The position numbers were made by a program, and so were the translations under genes. Below the pieces are notes generated by a model that was not told the DNA's origin, searched no databases, and was given only the letters and a program-made list of their open reading frames with translations. This document shows positions 26,580 through 35,638 of a stretch of DNA of 64,000 bases, piece after piece. Positions within the stretch are counted from its first letter, which is position 1; each line of letters starts with the position of its first letter. The DNA is from Clostridium thermosuccinogenes (GTDB taxonomy: Bacteria > Bacillota > Clostridia > Acetivibrionales > DSM-5807): assembly GCF_002896855.1 (NCBI RefSeq), contig NZ_CP021850.1, positions 1,451,665 through 1,515,664 of the forward strand. Reading direction: 5' to 3'.

Positions 26580-27947
26580 TATTGTCCACCTCCTGACATG
26601 AGCGCGCTATATTTACTAAGATCAGGGGGCATTACAACAACCTCGGGGATACTCAGAAGCCTGTCCTTGCTGACTGGGGCCATCTTAGGGCTGCCTGAAA
26701 CCAGTAGCTGCCCCAATATGTTCAATACACCGTCATAGCTGTATACGTTGTATACTATAGCTATTTCAACAGCTTCTGTCACTAGTGCCGGAGGATAATC
26801 CCTGTGCAGCATAAGTATCTTTACAAACTCTCTGTTGCCCTTCTGACTTCTGGCATTTAAGCTTCGGCGATACTGTTCATAAATGGGTGCCAGGGTTTGG
26901 GGCTTATATACTTTTGTGTTGCCTAATGCGCGGGATTTTTGCAGCAGTAGTTCCAGATAGTGATCCAGCTTTATTTGTTCCTGGTATCGTCCGTATATTC
27001 TTGGGTGGCTCGCTATTATTGTTCCTTTGCATAGTATCTTCACTTCATCCGCAGTAGCTTTAACGGTGACTTTCTCTCCCACATATATCGTGGGAACAGA
27101 GTATCGGTTAGTCTCAAACTGCACCATCGAATAGCGATTTACCTTTGCCTCCTTATACCTTGCTCCATCAAACCTTATCGCCGGCAATGGCCTTAATGCA
27201 GCTCTTTCAGCCTCCCATTTCGGATTCTTTTCCAGAAGCTTAACACATTCTTTATGCAGATATTCATTCAATTCCTCAAAGGAATCAACCTCAGGGTAGG
27301 GAACAAAAAACCTTCGGACAGCCTCTTTACCTGCATTTTCTACACCGCCTTTATCGCTCCCTTTTGCTGGCCGACAAAAGGTGGATTCATAAAGGTAATG
27401 AGTTCGTAAGGCGATGAATTGCTCCTGTTCTTCTCTGTTGCTGCCTTCAAGTATTTTCTTCGTAGAAACCGCCCGAGCCTCTCAATTTCATTACAAATAC
27501 ATGTGCCTTGGTTTCCTTGCCCTTAAGATAGAAATATGCTTCTGTCCAGTCTACTTCTGCATAGGTTCCCAGTTCGAATTCCAATGGCAAAAAAGCTTCT
27601 CTTTGCTTTCTGTACTCTTTTCTTAGGTAATCCGAAACGGTATTGTACCCGCCTGTAAAACCTTCTGCTTTAAGTATCTCAAATATTTTTGTTCCTGTGT
27701 GACGTTGTTTACGGTGTCTGGTTCTATCCTCTTCTATTATCTGCTTGATCATTGGTATGTACGGACCCAGCACCGGATGCTTTCTCTCTTTTGTCAACTT
27801 GTACTTAGGCGGTTTTGGTTCTTCCAGGGAGATATATTTTGAGATTGTATCCCTGTGTATTCCAGTCCTGCGGTTAATTTCCCTAATACTTAGGCCTTCC
27901 ATAAAGTACATTTTTCTGATATCCTCTAATTGTGCCATCTTAATCAT
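26579..27947 (-). pseudogene. istA: IS21 transposase IstA with internal deletion and frameshift
   Basis: The N-terminal part (27947-27447) has the helix-turn-helix GLSIREINRRTGIHRDTISKY and the first catalytic aspartate in YAEVDWTEAYFY. After LRGSGGFY the frame breaks; the following piece, LEGSNREEQEQF onward, is in another frame and continues to 26579. About 50 residues that normally carry the second aspartate (a YDN-type motif) are missing between them. The element therefore cannot transpose alone. Confidence 0.88.
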
Positions 27948-28134
27948 ATCCTTTCCTCCTGTACGATGATGATGTCAACATAATCATACAGGAAAATTTG
28001 ATTAAGGTGGCCTATTTTTTTACCGGTATGTGGTACAATTTTAGAGTAGCATTAACAGTGCCCCAACCTTGAATCCGGCCAGACCATTTTTAGTAATTTC
28101 TCGTACAGCCAGGTAGAGGTCCTTAATTAGGGCG

Positions 28135-28383
28135 TCATCGGAGGATATGCTGATTTTGTCTTTGTAACTTTGCAAAGCTGTCGATTGACATTAACATGCA
28201 GTTATTGAACACTCTTCCATAACAGCCAGTTTCCCTAAATTGGATATGATTCTTCACTTCCTTGGATATCGTAGTTGGATCATTTCCAAGCTCGCGAGCT
28301 ATGCTTTTGAATGATTTCCTGCTGATTAACCTTTGCTCGATTATGTTCCTTTCTTTCTGAGTCAAATGTTTGAAGCCATGCAT
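28135..28383 (-). pseudogene. IS30-family transposase N-terminal fragment
   Basis: Residues 1-60 show the IS30 helix-turn-helix (LTQKERNIIEQRLISRKSF then IARELGNDPTTISKEVKNH). After the FNNCM segment the frame ends without the DDE domain. The IS21 element inserted 77 bases further on. Confidence 0.75.
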
Positions 28384-28954
28384 ATGTGTACCCCCTTCAG
28401 AGGCACCACCATATATATCATAGCTTTTTGAGAGACAATATTCCAGCTTTCACAAGAAAATGAAACAGTGTGATCTTTGCAAAAGTAACTTCCACCTTTC
28501 TCATTTCTAGTGATTTGCAAAACTAAATTCCACTGTCTATGAATTTGGGGTCGAAATTACTTTTTCAATTAAACTTGGTATAAATTGTATGATTTATGAG
28601 ACCCCAAATATTGTAACTTATAATTTTGTTTGATATAATAATAAATCCAATATTATCCATGATATAGTAATTGAATTAAGAATAATAAAATCCGCTCTAG
28701 TGTTTTCTTCAGCAAGCTTTATTATTAAATAATTACTGATCGCGAAATCAAGAATGGTCGGTTAAGTTATGGAAGTTGGTATCAGTAAATTTACAACATC
28801 CAAAATGAGCAGAAATAGGAATGCAACTCTTATTGCGCTACTCTCTGTTTTATCAATACTAGCGGTATGACATAGGAGATATTATTGGAGTTGTTTCATA
28901 GGAAAGAAGCATGAAGGATAAAATACTTCAATTATAAGTAAGGGGTATAATAAT
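28384..28954. other. Intergenic stretch before the methyltransferase
   Basis: AT-rich, no recognisable gene or repeat; presumably promoter DNA for the genes that follow. Confidence 0.5.
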
Positions 28955-29893
28955 ATGATAAATTCTAAGATCAACACAAGCAGTAATGAAATATGGAAGA
29001 ATGCTGATAATTATGAAGATTGGGAAACTTCAAGGCCTTTGCTGTTCCGTGAAGATATGAGGGATACATTCTTTCGGTGGTTTAGAATTAAGCCATCTGA
29101 CAATGTGCTTGATGGTGGCTGTGCAACCGGAGTGCTGACTCGCTTTATTGCGAAAGGCCTGGATACTGGCACAATTACCGGATTTGATATTAGTTCCAAC
29201 TTTGTGGAATACGGCAACAAAAAAATTGCTGAGGAAGGGTTAACTAATAAAACAAAGATTGTACTCAATGACGGTTTTGCATTATCCTTTGCCGACAACT
29301 CCTTTGATGTAGCGGTTAACCATACATATCTTGGGGTGTTATCCGATCCGATGGCCGGACTTAAGGAGTTAATCAGAGTGTGTAAAAAGGGCGGCTTCGT
29401 TTCTGCTTCTGTTTCTGCAAGAAACTTTCCTAGGATTGTTTGGGACGGTGATTGCCCTTTTGAAGGAAATGCAAGATTGAACGAGTTGATTGCCAAGTAT
29501 GAAGCTGCATACAGTAAAATTACAACGACTACTGTATTGAAGCAGGATAGCTATTGGAATGCCATGCGTTACCCAAAGATGTTCGCAAAATGCGGTTTGG
29601 TGGACATAACAATCCATCCATATGCCTCAGGATTTTCATATAATGATAGTTACTGGTCGGATGATTTTAAAGTATATAAAATCAAATCGGGTATAGGTCG
29701 CGAAATAGAAATATTGGAAAAGCAACGAAAAAATCCGCTTTATGCAGAAAATGGCTTTACGAATGCCGAATTTGATGAATTGATTGATTTATATCGGAAA
29801 AAGCAAACTCATTTGCTGAGCAATATCCATAACATCGAGAACTGGGATTGGGAAGCAAGTGTGCATTACATAGTGACAGGCAAAAAACCGTAA
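28955..29893 (+). CDS. Class I SAM-dependent methyltransferase
   Basis: 312 residues. The SAM-binding glycine motif is VLDGGCATGVLTRF, followed by an acidic residue in GFDISSNFVEYG, then NDGFALSFADNSFDVAVNH and the post-motif LIRVCKKGGFVSASV. The long C-terminal part is helical. It may methylate a small molecule; the substrate is not evident. It lies 95 bases before a gene for a two-kinase protein, and they are probably one transcript. Confidence 0.85.
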   Translation: MINSKINTSSNEIWKNADNYEDWETSRPLLFREDMRDTFFRWFRIKPSDNVLDGGCATGVLTRFIAKGLDTGTITGFDISSNFVEYGNKKIAEEGLTNKTKIVLNDGFALSFADNSFDVAVNHTYLGVLSDPMAGLKELIRVCKKGGFVSASVSARNFPRIVWDGDCPFEGNARLNELIAKYEAAYSKITTTTVLKQDSYWNAMRYPKMFAKCGLVDITIHPYASGFSYNDSYWSDDFKVYKIKSGIGREIEILEKQRKNPLYAENGFTNAEFDELIDLYRKKQTHLLSNIHNIENWDWEASVHYIVTGKKP

Positions 29894-29988
29894 TATATTA
29901 GCTGCAAAAGACGGAAGCTGCAGCATCAGTAAACAGGATACTATTAAAGAAAAGCGTAACATATTAGCTTTAAAGAGTCGGTGATAAT

Positions 29989-31722
29989 ATGCAGAACATA
30001 AAAGACTATAATTCTTTCAAGAAAATTGAGCCTGTAAATAAAGGCTGGTCAAAGGATAAAAAGTACTATATCGAAACTGTGGATGGTAGGAGACTTCTCC
30101 TTCGTGTTGCAGACATATCCGAATATGAAAGAAAAAAGGCCGAATTTGAAATGATGAAACAGGTTGCATCTTTGGGTGTCCCAATATCACAGCCTTTGGA
30201 TTTTGGTATTTGTGATAATGGAAAGAGTGTTTACTCGATCTTCACATGGTGCGATGGCGAAGATGCTGAGACAGCCTTGCCGTGTTTAACTGAAACCGGG
30301 CAGTATGTGCTTGGAATGAAATCCGGTGAAATATTAAAGCTGATACATTCTATCCCTGCCCCAAAAGAGCAGGAAGAATGGAGTATTCGATTTAACCGCA
30401 AAATAAATAGTATTATTGAGAGATATAAGGCTTGTAAAATAAAGTTTTATGGCGATGATAAAATCATTGGCTATATTGAAAATAACCGGCATTTGCTTTC
30501 CGGAAGACCACAGTGCTATCAGCATGGTGATTATCATGTGGGCAATATGATTATCTCGTCGGATAACATGCTTTCAATCATTGATTTCAATCGTCAGGAT
30601 TTCGGTGACCCCTGGGAAGAATTCAACCGGATTGTGTGGAGTGCGAAGGCCAGTCCGCATTTTGCCACGGGACAGCTCAGAGGTTATTTTGGTGGTGAGC
30701 CTCCCATGGAATTCTTCAAGCTTCTGGCCCTTTACGTTTCCAGCAACACCCTTTCGTCAATTTTTTGGGCCGTACCTTTTGGGGAAGAAGAAATCGCTAC
30801 TATGATAAATCAGGCACAGAATGTGCTCTCCTGGTTTGACAACATGAGCAATCCTGTGCCTACCTGGTATTTGAAAGACTTTTATGTTCAGTATATAGAC
30901 GATATTCCCTATATGTTGAAAGCGCCTTTTGATATGTCCTTTATCCGGAAGTACGGTAAAGTATTCAAGGTTTACGATGATCAGGACTCCGGTAATATTT
31001 GCTTTGGAGTACAAAATGGCGTTAATCGATATTTCATCAAATTTGCAGGTGCACCTACAGTACGGTATAAGGGGATGCCTGAAGATGCCATAACACGTCT
31101 GAAAGCCACTGTGCCGGTATATCAGGATTTGGCTCATCCCAATCTGGTAAAATTAATAAAAGCTGAAGAAGTTGGTGGTGGTTTTGCGGCAATATTTGAA
31201 TGGGCAGACGGTGAATGCATGGGTAGGCAATACCCTCTCTCAAGGCAGAAGTTCCTGCAAATGCCAAACAGCACAAAACTCGATGTATTTGATGCTATAT
31301 TGTCTTTTCATACCCATGTTATCGACAAAAGCTACGTAGCAATTGACTTTTATGATGGCAGCATTATGTATGACTTTTCTGCAAAGAAAACCTTTATATG
31401 CGATATTGATTTTTATTCGAAAGCCCCTTACAGCAACAACATGGGCAGAATGTGGGGTAGCTCCCGGTTCATGTCACCGGAGGAGTTTGAGCTTGGTGCC
31501 ACGATTGATGAGATAACTAATGTGTATCTCATGGGAGCTACAGCCTTTGCATTGTTTGCTGGCTTTGACAGAACACCTGAAAAGTGGCAGCTAAGTAAAG
31601 AGTTATACAAGGTGGCATTAAAAGCTGTCAGCAGTGAGCGTAGCCAGCGGCAGCAATCCATACGCCAATTTATTGAAGAATGGAACGAAGCGAGGAAGCA
31701 ACTATCATTATATAGAGGTTAA
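29989..31722 (+). CDS. Fusion of an aminoglycoside-phosphotransferase-like kinase and a second kinase-like domain
   Basis: 577 residues. Residues 1-300 are an APH/choline-kinase-type domain with QHGDYHVGNMII (catalytic base) and IIDFNRQDFGDPWEE (metal binding). Residues 310-570 resemble a protein-kinase-like fold: VKLIKAEEVGGGFAAIFEW hinge, YVAIDFYDGSIMYD loop, and CDIDFY in the place of the DFG aspartate. The ribosome binding site is weak. Such paired kinases occur in Firmicutes as separate genes; here both are in one chain. Substrate unknown, possibly a small molecule or a resistance function. Confidence 0.75.
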   Translation: MQNIKDYNSFKKIEPVNKGWSKDKKYYIETVDGRRLLLRVADISEYERKKAEFEMMKQVASLGVPISQPLDFGICDNGKSVYSIFTWCDGEDAETALPCLTETGQYVLGMKSGEILKLIHSIPAPKEQEEWSIRFNRKINSIIERYKACKIKFYGDDKIIGYIENNRHLLSGRPQCYQHGDYHVGNMIISSDNMLSIIDFNRQDFGDPWEEFNRIVWSAKASPHFATGQLRGYFGGEPPMEFFKLLALYVSSNTLSSIFWAVPFGEEEIATMINQAQNVLSWFDNMSNPVPTWYLKDFYVQYIDDIPYMLKAPFDMSFIRKYGKVFKVYDDQDSGNICFGVQNGVNRYFIKFAGAPTVRYKGMPEDAITRLKATVPVYQDLAHPNLVKLIKAEEVGGGFAAIFEWADGECMGRQYPLSRQKFLQMPNSTKLDVFDAILSFHTHVIDKSYVAIDFYDGSIMYDFSAKKTFICDIDFYSKAPYSNNMGRMWGSSRFMSPEEFELGATIDEITNVYLMGATAFALFAGFDRTPEKWQLSKELYKVALKAVSSERSQRQQSIRQFIEEWNEARKQLSLYRG

Positions 31723-31811
31723 AACAAGTCCTGTTATCCACCCTGGCTGAATAAAAGATAATATAAGGATTATATGGATGGTGAGATGTTGAAACATATG
31801 CTGTGGTGTAT

Positions 31812-32765
31812 CTATGTTGTGAGAGATTCCATTATCTGAACTGCTTTCTTTTCGTTTTCATATGCGGATTTTAATAATGATGCAATCCTCGCTCTGACCT
31901 CGGGTGATGTTGCATCCTCGTTTGTCTTAATTCTAAATGCTTCCATCCAGGCATTAAAGACAGCTTTGTATAATTCAGACAGTTCAGTCATTTTAACTTT
32001 TTCAAAATATTTGTAGACATATTCTTTCAAAGCTGCATATGTACCAAGAAAATATTCAGCATTCCATGACGCAGCAATTTCGGGATTATCGTCAAATACC
32101 CTGATTAATGCAGGATAAGCATCAAGACCCTTTGCGTTGTCACACCATTCTCCGCCTTTCAGGTGATTTACCGCCAGTTTCATCGTATCTTGTAAAATAT
32201 CTTCCTTTGCTTTATCTGAAGTGCCTTTTATGGTCAGAACCGAAAGAATAGGAAGCTCACGTTTACCCAAGACATCATAGGGCATTTGAACATAATTATA
32301 TTCGGGGCTCGTCGGATCGGCTTTATCTGCGTTGATTGGCAAGGTGTAAAACATCTGCATGGCATCATCATAGCCAGTGATAAGACCCCATTCCGGAACG
32401 CCAATGTCCCATGATACAGCGGGAATACCCCTGTCAATAGAAGATTTGATAATGCTTATTGCTTCGCGCTGTTTTTCCTTTTCGATATGCTCCTGGCCCC
32501 AATATCGCCCGGCATAATCACAGAGCAGGCCTCCGTTTTCCACCCACGGCTTTTGGCCCTCAAAGTCCCATATGCTGGTTGCTGATGGACATAGGTCTGC
32601 ACTGACCCACATGCGGAAACCAAAGCCGCTGGTTGCAATAATATCTTCGGCATACTGAGACCATGGACTGTTTTTTACTGCGCAGGCCAATGATTTGGCA
32701 AAAGAAAACAGATAACCGGTCGCATCCTGTATACCGTCCCAAGAAATTTTAAGCTGTTTTTTCAT
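31812..32765 (-). CDS. C39/BtrH-like papain-fold protein
   Basis: 317 residues with no signal peptide. The stretch GIPAVSWDIGVPEWGLITGYDD recalls the BtrH N-terminal and peptidase C39-like families, followed by a helical C-terminal part ending AVQIMESLTT. GGAGGG precedes the ATG. In its ancestral arrangement it followed the AraC-type regulator on the same strand (now split, 34624-37903); the DDE IS copy B separates them. Function unknown. Confidence 0.6.
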   Translation of the reverse strand: MKKQLKISWDGIQDATGYLFSFAKSLACAVKNSPWSQYAEDIIATSGFGFRMWVSADLCPSATSIWDFEGQKPWVENGGLLCDYAGRYWGQEHIEKEKQREAISIIKSSIDRGIPAVSWDIGVPEWGLITGYDDAMQMFYTLPINADKADPTSPEYNYVQMPYDVLGKRELPILSVLTIKGTSDKAKEDILQDTMKLAVNHLKGGEWCDNAKGLDAYPALIRVFDDNPEIAASWNAEYFLGTYAALKEYVYKYFEKVKMTELSELYKAVFNAWMEAFRIKTNEDATSPEVRARIASLLKSAYENEKKAVQIMESLTT

Positions 32766-32939
32766 TATTCTCCCTCCAATTGTATATAGTTAGTGTAAAG
32801 TTAATTACACTCTGTTTATATTGAAGTATGCTATTTGTCAAGGGTTTCAAGGATTTTTTGAAATAAAAAACAATGACCCCCTCTTTTCTGGTATAATTGA
32901 GTTTCTCAGTCCACAAAATCCAGAAAGGAAAGTGTCATT

Positions 32940-34373
32940 GTGAACTCAATTATATCAGTTTTGATAGCATACAATCAATTTTTATTTTTTCAAATCCAGC
33001 AATTGCTGGTCTTTATTGCGAAAAACATACCGTTAAAGTTTCCCAAGTACGATACTACAAGCCCCAAGTACAATAAACTTACTGTTGACAAGCTGCCAGT
33101 CATCAAGAAGGTTGAGCCTCTGAACTACATACTTTTGCTGGAGGAATACCACGCCAAGCATGGCAAGAGCCTCAAGCCGGTTAACTCCCGTGGGAAGAAT
33201 CCTGTTCCTCCTGATTGCGTCTGCCCTTACTGTGGAGCTCCTCATACCTACCTCTACGATAATACCGGCGGTCGCGGGCAACTATTGTGTAAAGTCTGTA
33301 ACAACAGATTTGCCAAAGGAAAGACTGATTTCAAGCCAATTACGCTCATATGCCCCTATTGCGGTCATACCCTGACTAAAAAGAAGGACCGAAAGCATTT
33401 CAACATCCACAAGTGTGTCAACAAGAACTGTTCCTTCTACCTGGATGCCCTTAGGAAGCTGTCTCCGGAAGATCTTGCCGAATACCAGCAAGACAAGCAT
33501 AAATTCAAACTCCACTACATTTACCGGGAATTCACCATCGACTACTTCAAGATGGATTTGTCTTCCCTGCCCAAAGGCGCTACCAATCTTTCTTTCAGGA
33601 ATTTCTCCTCTCACATCATGGGGCTTTGTCTTACATACCATGTCAATCTGGGTCTTTCTACCCGAGTCACTGCCAGAGCCCTCTGGGAAGTACATGGTGT
33701 CAAAATCTCTCATGCCACGGTAGCTAACTACGCCAAGACTGCTGCAGCCCTAGTGAAGCCTTTTGTTGATAATTACGATTACAAACCCACCAACTACCTG
33801 GCTGCCGATGAAACCTACACAAAAGTCAAAGGTGTTCGTCACTATGTCTGGTTTGTCATGGATGCCCTTAAGAAGTCTATCCTTGGTTATCAGATATCAA
33901 ACACCCGTGATGTGGGGCCTTGTATCCTTGCTATGCGTATGGCATTTTCAAAGTTCAAGGAGTTCCCATGTAAAGCACTCAAGTTTGCTGCTGACGGTTA
34001 TACAGCCTACAAGCTTGCACAACAGCAATTCATGTTACAGGGTATGGACTTTAACCTTATCCAGGTAATCGGCCTTACCAATGATGATCCTGTCTCCGAG
34101 GAATACCGCTGGCTGAAACAGATCATTGAGCGTCTTAATAGAACATTCAAGTTCTCCTATCAGGTCACCAACGGCTACGGCAGCGGAGAAGGCTCAAATA
34201 CCCATATCGCTCTCTTTGTTGCCTACTACAATTTCCTTCGCCCCCATCCCTACACTTACTGGCAGCCTTTAAACTCCATTCCAGAGCTCGAATCTATCCC
34301 CAATATGCCGGCTAAGTGGCAGAAGCTGATTGAATTGTCTCAGCAACTCATTTTATCGAAACAGGCAGGTTAG
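32940..34373 (+). CDS. Zinc-ribbon DDE transposase, copy B
   Basis: 477 residues, a close homologue of the protein at 14003-15436, with the same zinc ribbons (CPYCGAPHTYLYDN...LLCKVCN; CPYCGHTLTKKK) and catalytic blocks LAADETYTKVKG, FAADGYTAYKLA and IIERLNRTFK. The GTG start at 32940 follows GAAAGGAAAG. Intact and likely active. Confidence 0.85.
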   Translation: MNSIISVLIAYNQFLFFQIQQLLVFIAKNIPLKFPKYDTTSPKYNKLTVDKLPVIKKVEPLNYILLLEEYHAKHGKSLKPVNSRGKNPVPPDCVCPYCGAPHTYLYDNTGGRGQLLCKVCNNRFAKGKTDFKPITLICPYCGHTLTKKKDRKHFNIHKCVNKNCSFYLDALRKLSPEDLAEYQQDKHKFKLHYIYREFTIDYFKMDLSSLPKGATNLSFRNFSSHIMGLCLTYHVNLGLSTRVTARALWEVHGVKISHATVANYAKTAAALVKPFVDNYDYKPTNYLAADETYTKVKGVRHYVWFVMDALKKSILGYQISNTRDVGPCILAMRMAFSKFKEFPCKALKFAADGYTAYKLAQQQFMLQGMDFNLIQVIGLTNDDPVSEEYRWLKQIIERLNRTFKFSYQVTNGYGSGEGSNTHIALFVAYYNFLRPHPYTYWQPLNSIPELESIPNMPAKWQKLIELSQQLILSKQAG

Positions 34374-34393
34374 TAGCGTTTATGCCGCGAAAG

Positions 34394-34529
34394 CCTCTTG
34401 ATAATGAGCACATGGCATGTTAGGCTGTCCGCCAGGCATCATCCATCATGCAAAGCCCTGCTCCCTGTTCAGCATGGGGGATGTCCCTGATGCCATCAAA
34501 CATGACATGGGAGGCTCATTGTCAAGGGG
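34394..34529 (+). ncRNA. Conserved structured element, copy B (3' end of DDE IS)
   Basis: Outer stem CCTCTTGATAATGAG with CTCATTGTCAAGGGG; inner stem CATGGCATGTT with AACATGACATG; apical part CCCTGTTCAGCATGGG. Begins 20 bases after the transposase stop. Length and fold match copy A; several stem bases differ but remain paired. Confidence 0.6.
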
Positions 34530-34623
34530 ACCGTGGAATAAATTCGGAAATTTAGGTACATTCTTCACTTTTCAATGTGCATTTGTTCGTTGATAGTGTT
34601 TTCCCAATTTTTCATAGATTACT

Positions 34624-34806
34624 TTACACTATCGGTATATAAATTTTCTCGCTGAATGTGCGAGATTCTTCGATATACGTTTCAAACTCGTAGCCGGCTG
34701 CGCGTCTGTAGCCGCTGTTTGGCAGCCAAATGCTGTTTATATAATCCCATGTGCGATGAATGGCATTTACAAAATCATAATGTGAAGTCTTGGGAGTTGA
34801 GAAAAC
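34624..34806 (-). pseudogene. AraC-type regulator, C-terminal part beyond IS66
   Basis: Continues the gene that begins at 37903. Joined across IS66 at the GAGAAAAC duplication, the frame reads GLYAVFSTPKTSHYDF and on to SRTFSEKIYIPIV, the end of an AraC effector-binding (GyrI-like) domain. The final codons and stop come from the end of DDE IS copy B, so a few native residues may be lost. Confidence 0.85.
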
Positions 34807-34890
34807 GTAAGCGGTAAATAATACCCACATTTAAATGCAAACAGGCTTATGAGATAATCTCTCCAGAAAATATACTGGAGGTATAACTTT

Positions 34891-35211
34891 ATGACCAAAG
34901 CAGATCTTTATCAAAAATGGGCATCCATAATTGCAGAGTACAAATCCAGCGGACAGACGCAAACTTCATTTTGCAAATCCGCGGGGATAAGTCTTCGTCA
35001 GTTAAGCTACTGGTTGAGAAAAGAAAGACAAAACGGAATCATACAATCAGAATCTCCCAAATGGATTCCGGTAGAAGTAGATCATAAAGAGCATACAGGC
35101 AAAGGCCAATCAATCGAAATCAAATTTGGCCCAGCTGAAGTTCAAGTCAAACCAGGCTTTGACCAGAAGCATCTGTTGGATGTGCTAATGGTGCTGAGGG
35201 AATTATGCTGA
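34891..35211 (+). CDS. tnpA: IS66 accessory protein TnpA (copy 2)
   Basis: Same 106-residue protein as at 7061-7381, with GGAGGT before the ATG and a 7-base overlap with tnpB. Helix-turn-helix segment SFCKSAGISLRQLSYWLRK. Confidence 0.92.
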   Translation: MTKADLYQKWASIIAEYKSSGQTQTSFCKSAGISLRQLSYWLRKERQNGIIQSESPKWIPVEVDHKEHTGKGQSIEIKFGPAEVQVKPGFDQKHLLDVLMVLRELC

Positions 35212-35561
35212 GCATAGCCGGCACCGACAAGGTCTACCTTGCCTGTGGAAGTACCGACATGCGTAAGTCTATCGATGGCCTGGCTGCCATCGTCCAGCAA
35301 AGCTTCGCATTAGACCCCTTCTCGTCTTGTCTATTTGTGTTCTGCAATAAAAAACGTGATAAGCTTAAAATCCTCCAATGGGAACATAATGGTTTCTGGC
35401 TATATTACCGGAGGCTTGAAAAAGGCAAATTCCAATGGCCTAAAGAAAGTTGCGGCACTCCAATGAAGGTTGGTGTCCGTGAACTGGGTTGGCTGCTGGA
35501 TGGACTATCCTTGGAGCAGAAGCAGGCACACAAAAAAGTGACAGTAAGTGCAGTAATATGA
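35205..35561 (+). CDS. tnpB: IS66 accessory protein TnpB (copy 2)
   Basis: Same 118-residue protein as at 6711-7067; hallmark ACGSTDMRKSIDGLA near the start. Part of the IS operon. Confidence 0.92.
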   Translation: MLSIAGTDKVYLACGSTDMRKSIDGLAAIVQQSFALDPFSSCLFVFCNKKRDKLKILQWEHNGFWLYYRRLEKGKFQWPKESCGTPMKVGVRELGWLLDGLSLEQKQAHKKVTVSAVI

Positions 35562-35638
35562 ATACTTTCAAGACAAAAATATTTATATTTTTTATCATTT
35601 TCCTGGAAAAAACCGTAGAAAAATGATATAATAAAATT

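Larger units (their letters stand above)
25756..28057 (-). mobile_element. IS21-family element with damaged istA
   Basis: Terminal repeats start TG: TGTAAATGTCAATAAAAAT on the left, TGTTAATGCTACTCTAAAAT on the right (minus strand), and both contain further TACCGG and TAGGCCACC blocks. GTGCCC (25750-25755 and 28058-28063) is a 6-bp target duplication, so both ends are undisturbed. It carries istB and a deleted istA. Confidence 0.88.
32791..34631 (+). mobile_element. DDE insertion sequence, copy B
   Basis: 1841 bp bounded by TAGTGTAAAGT at both ends (inverted). Its outer right end supplies the last codon and stop of the truncated AraC-type gene. Inverted relative to copy A, with similar length and the same structured 3' end. 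No target duplication seen. Confidence 0.75.
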
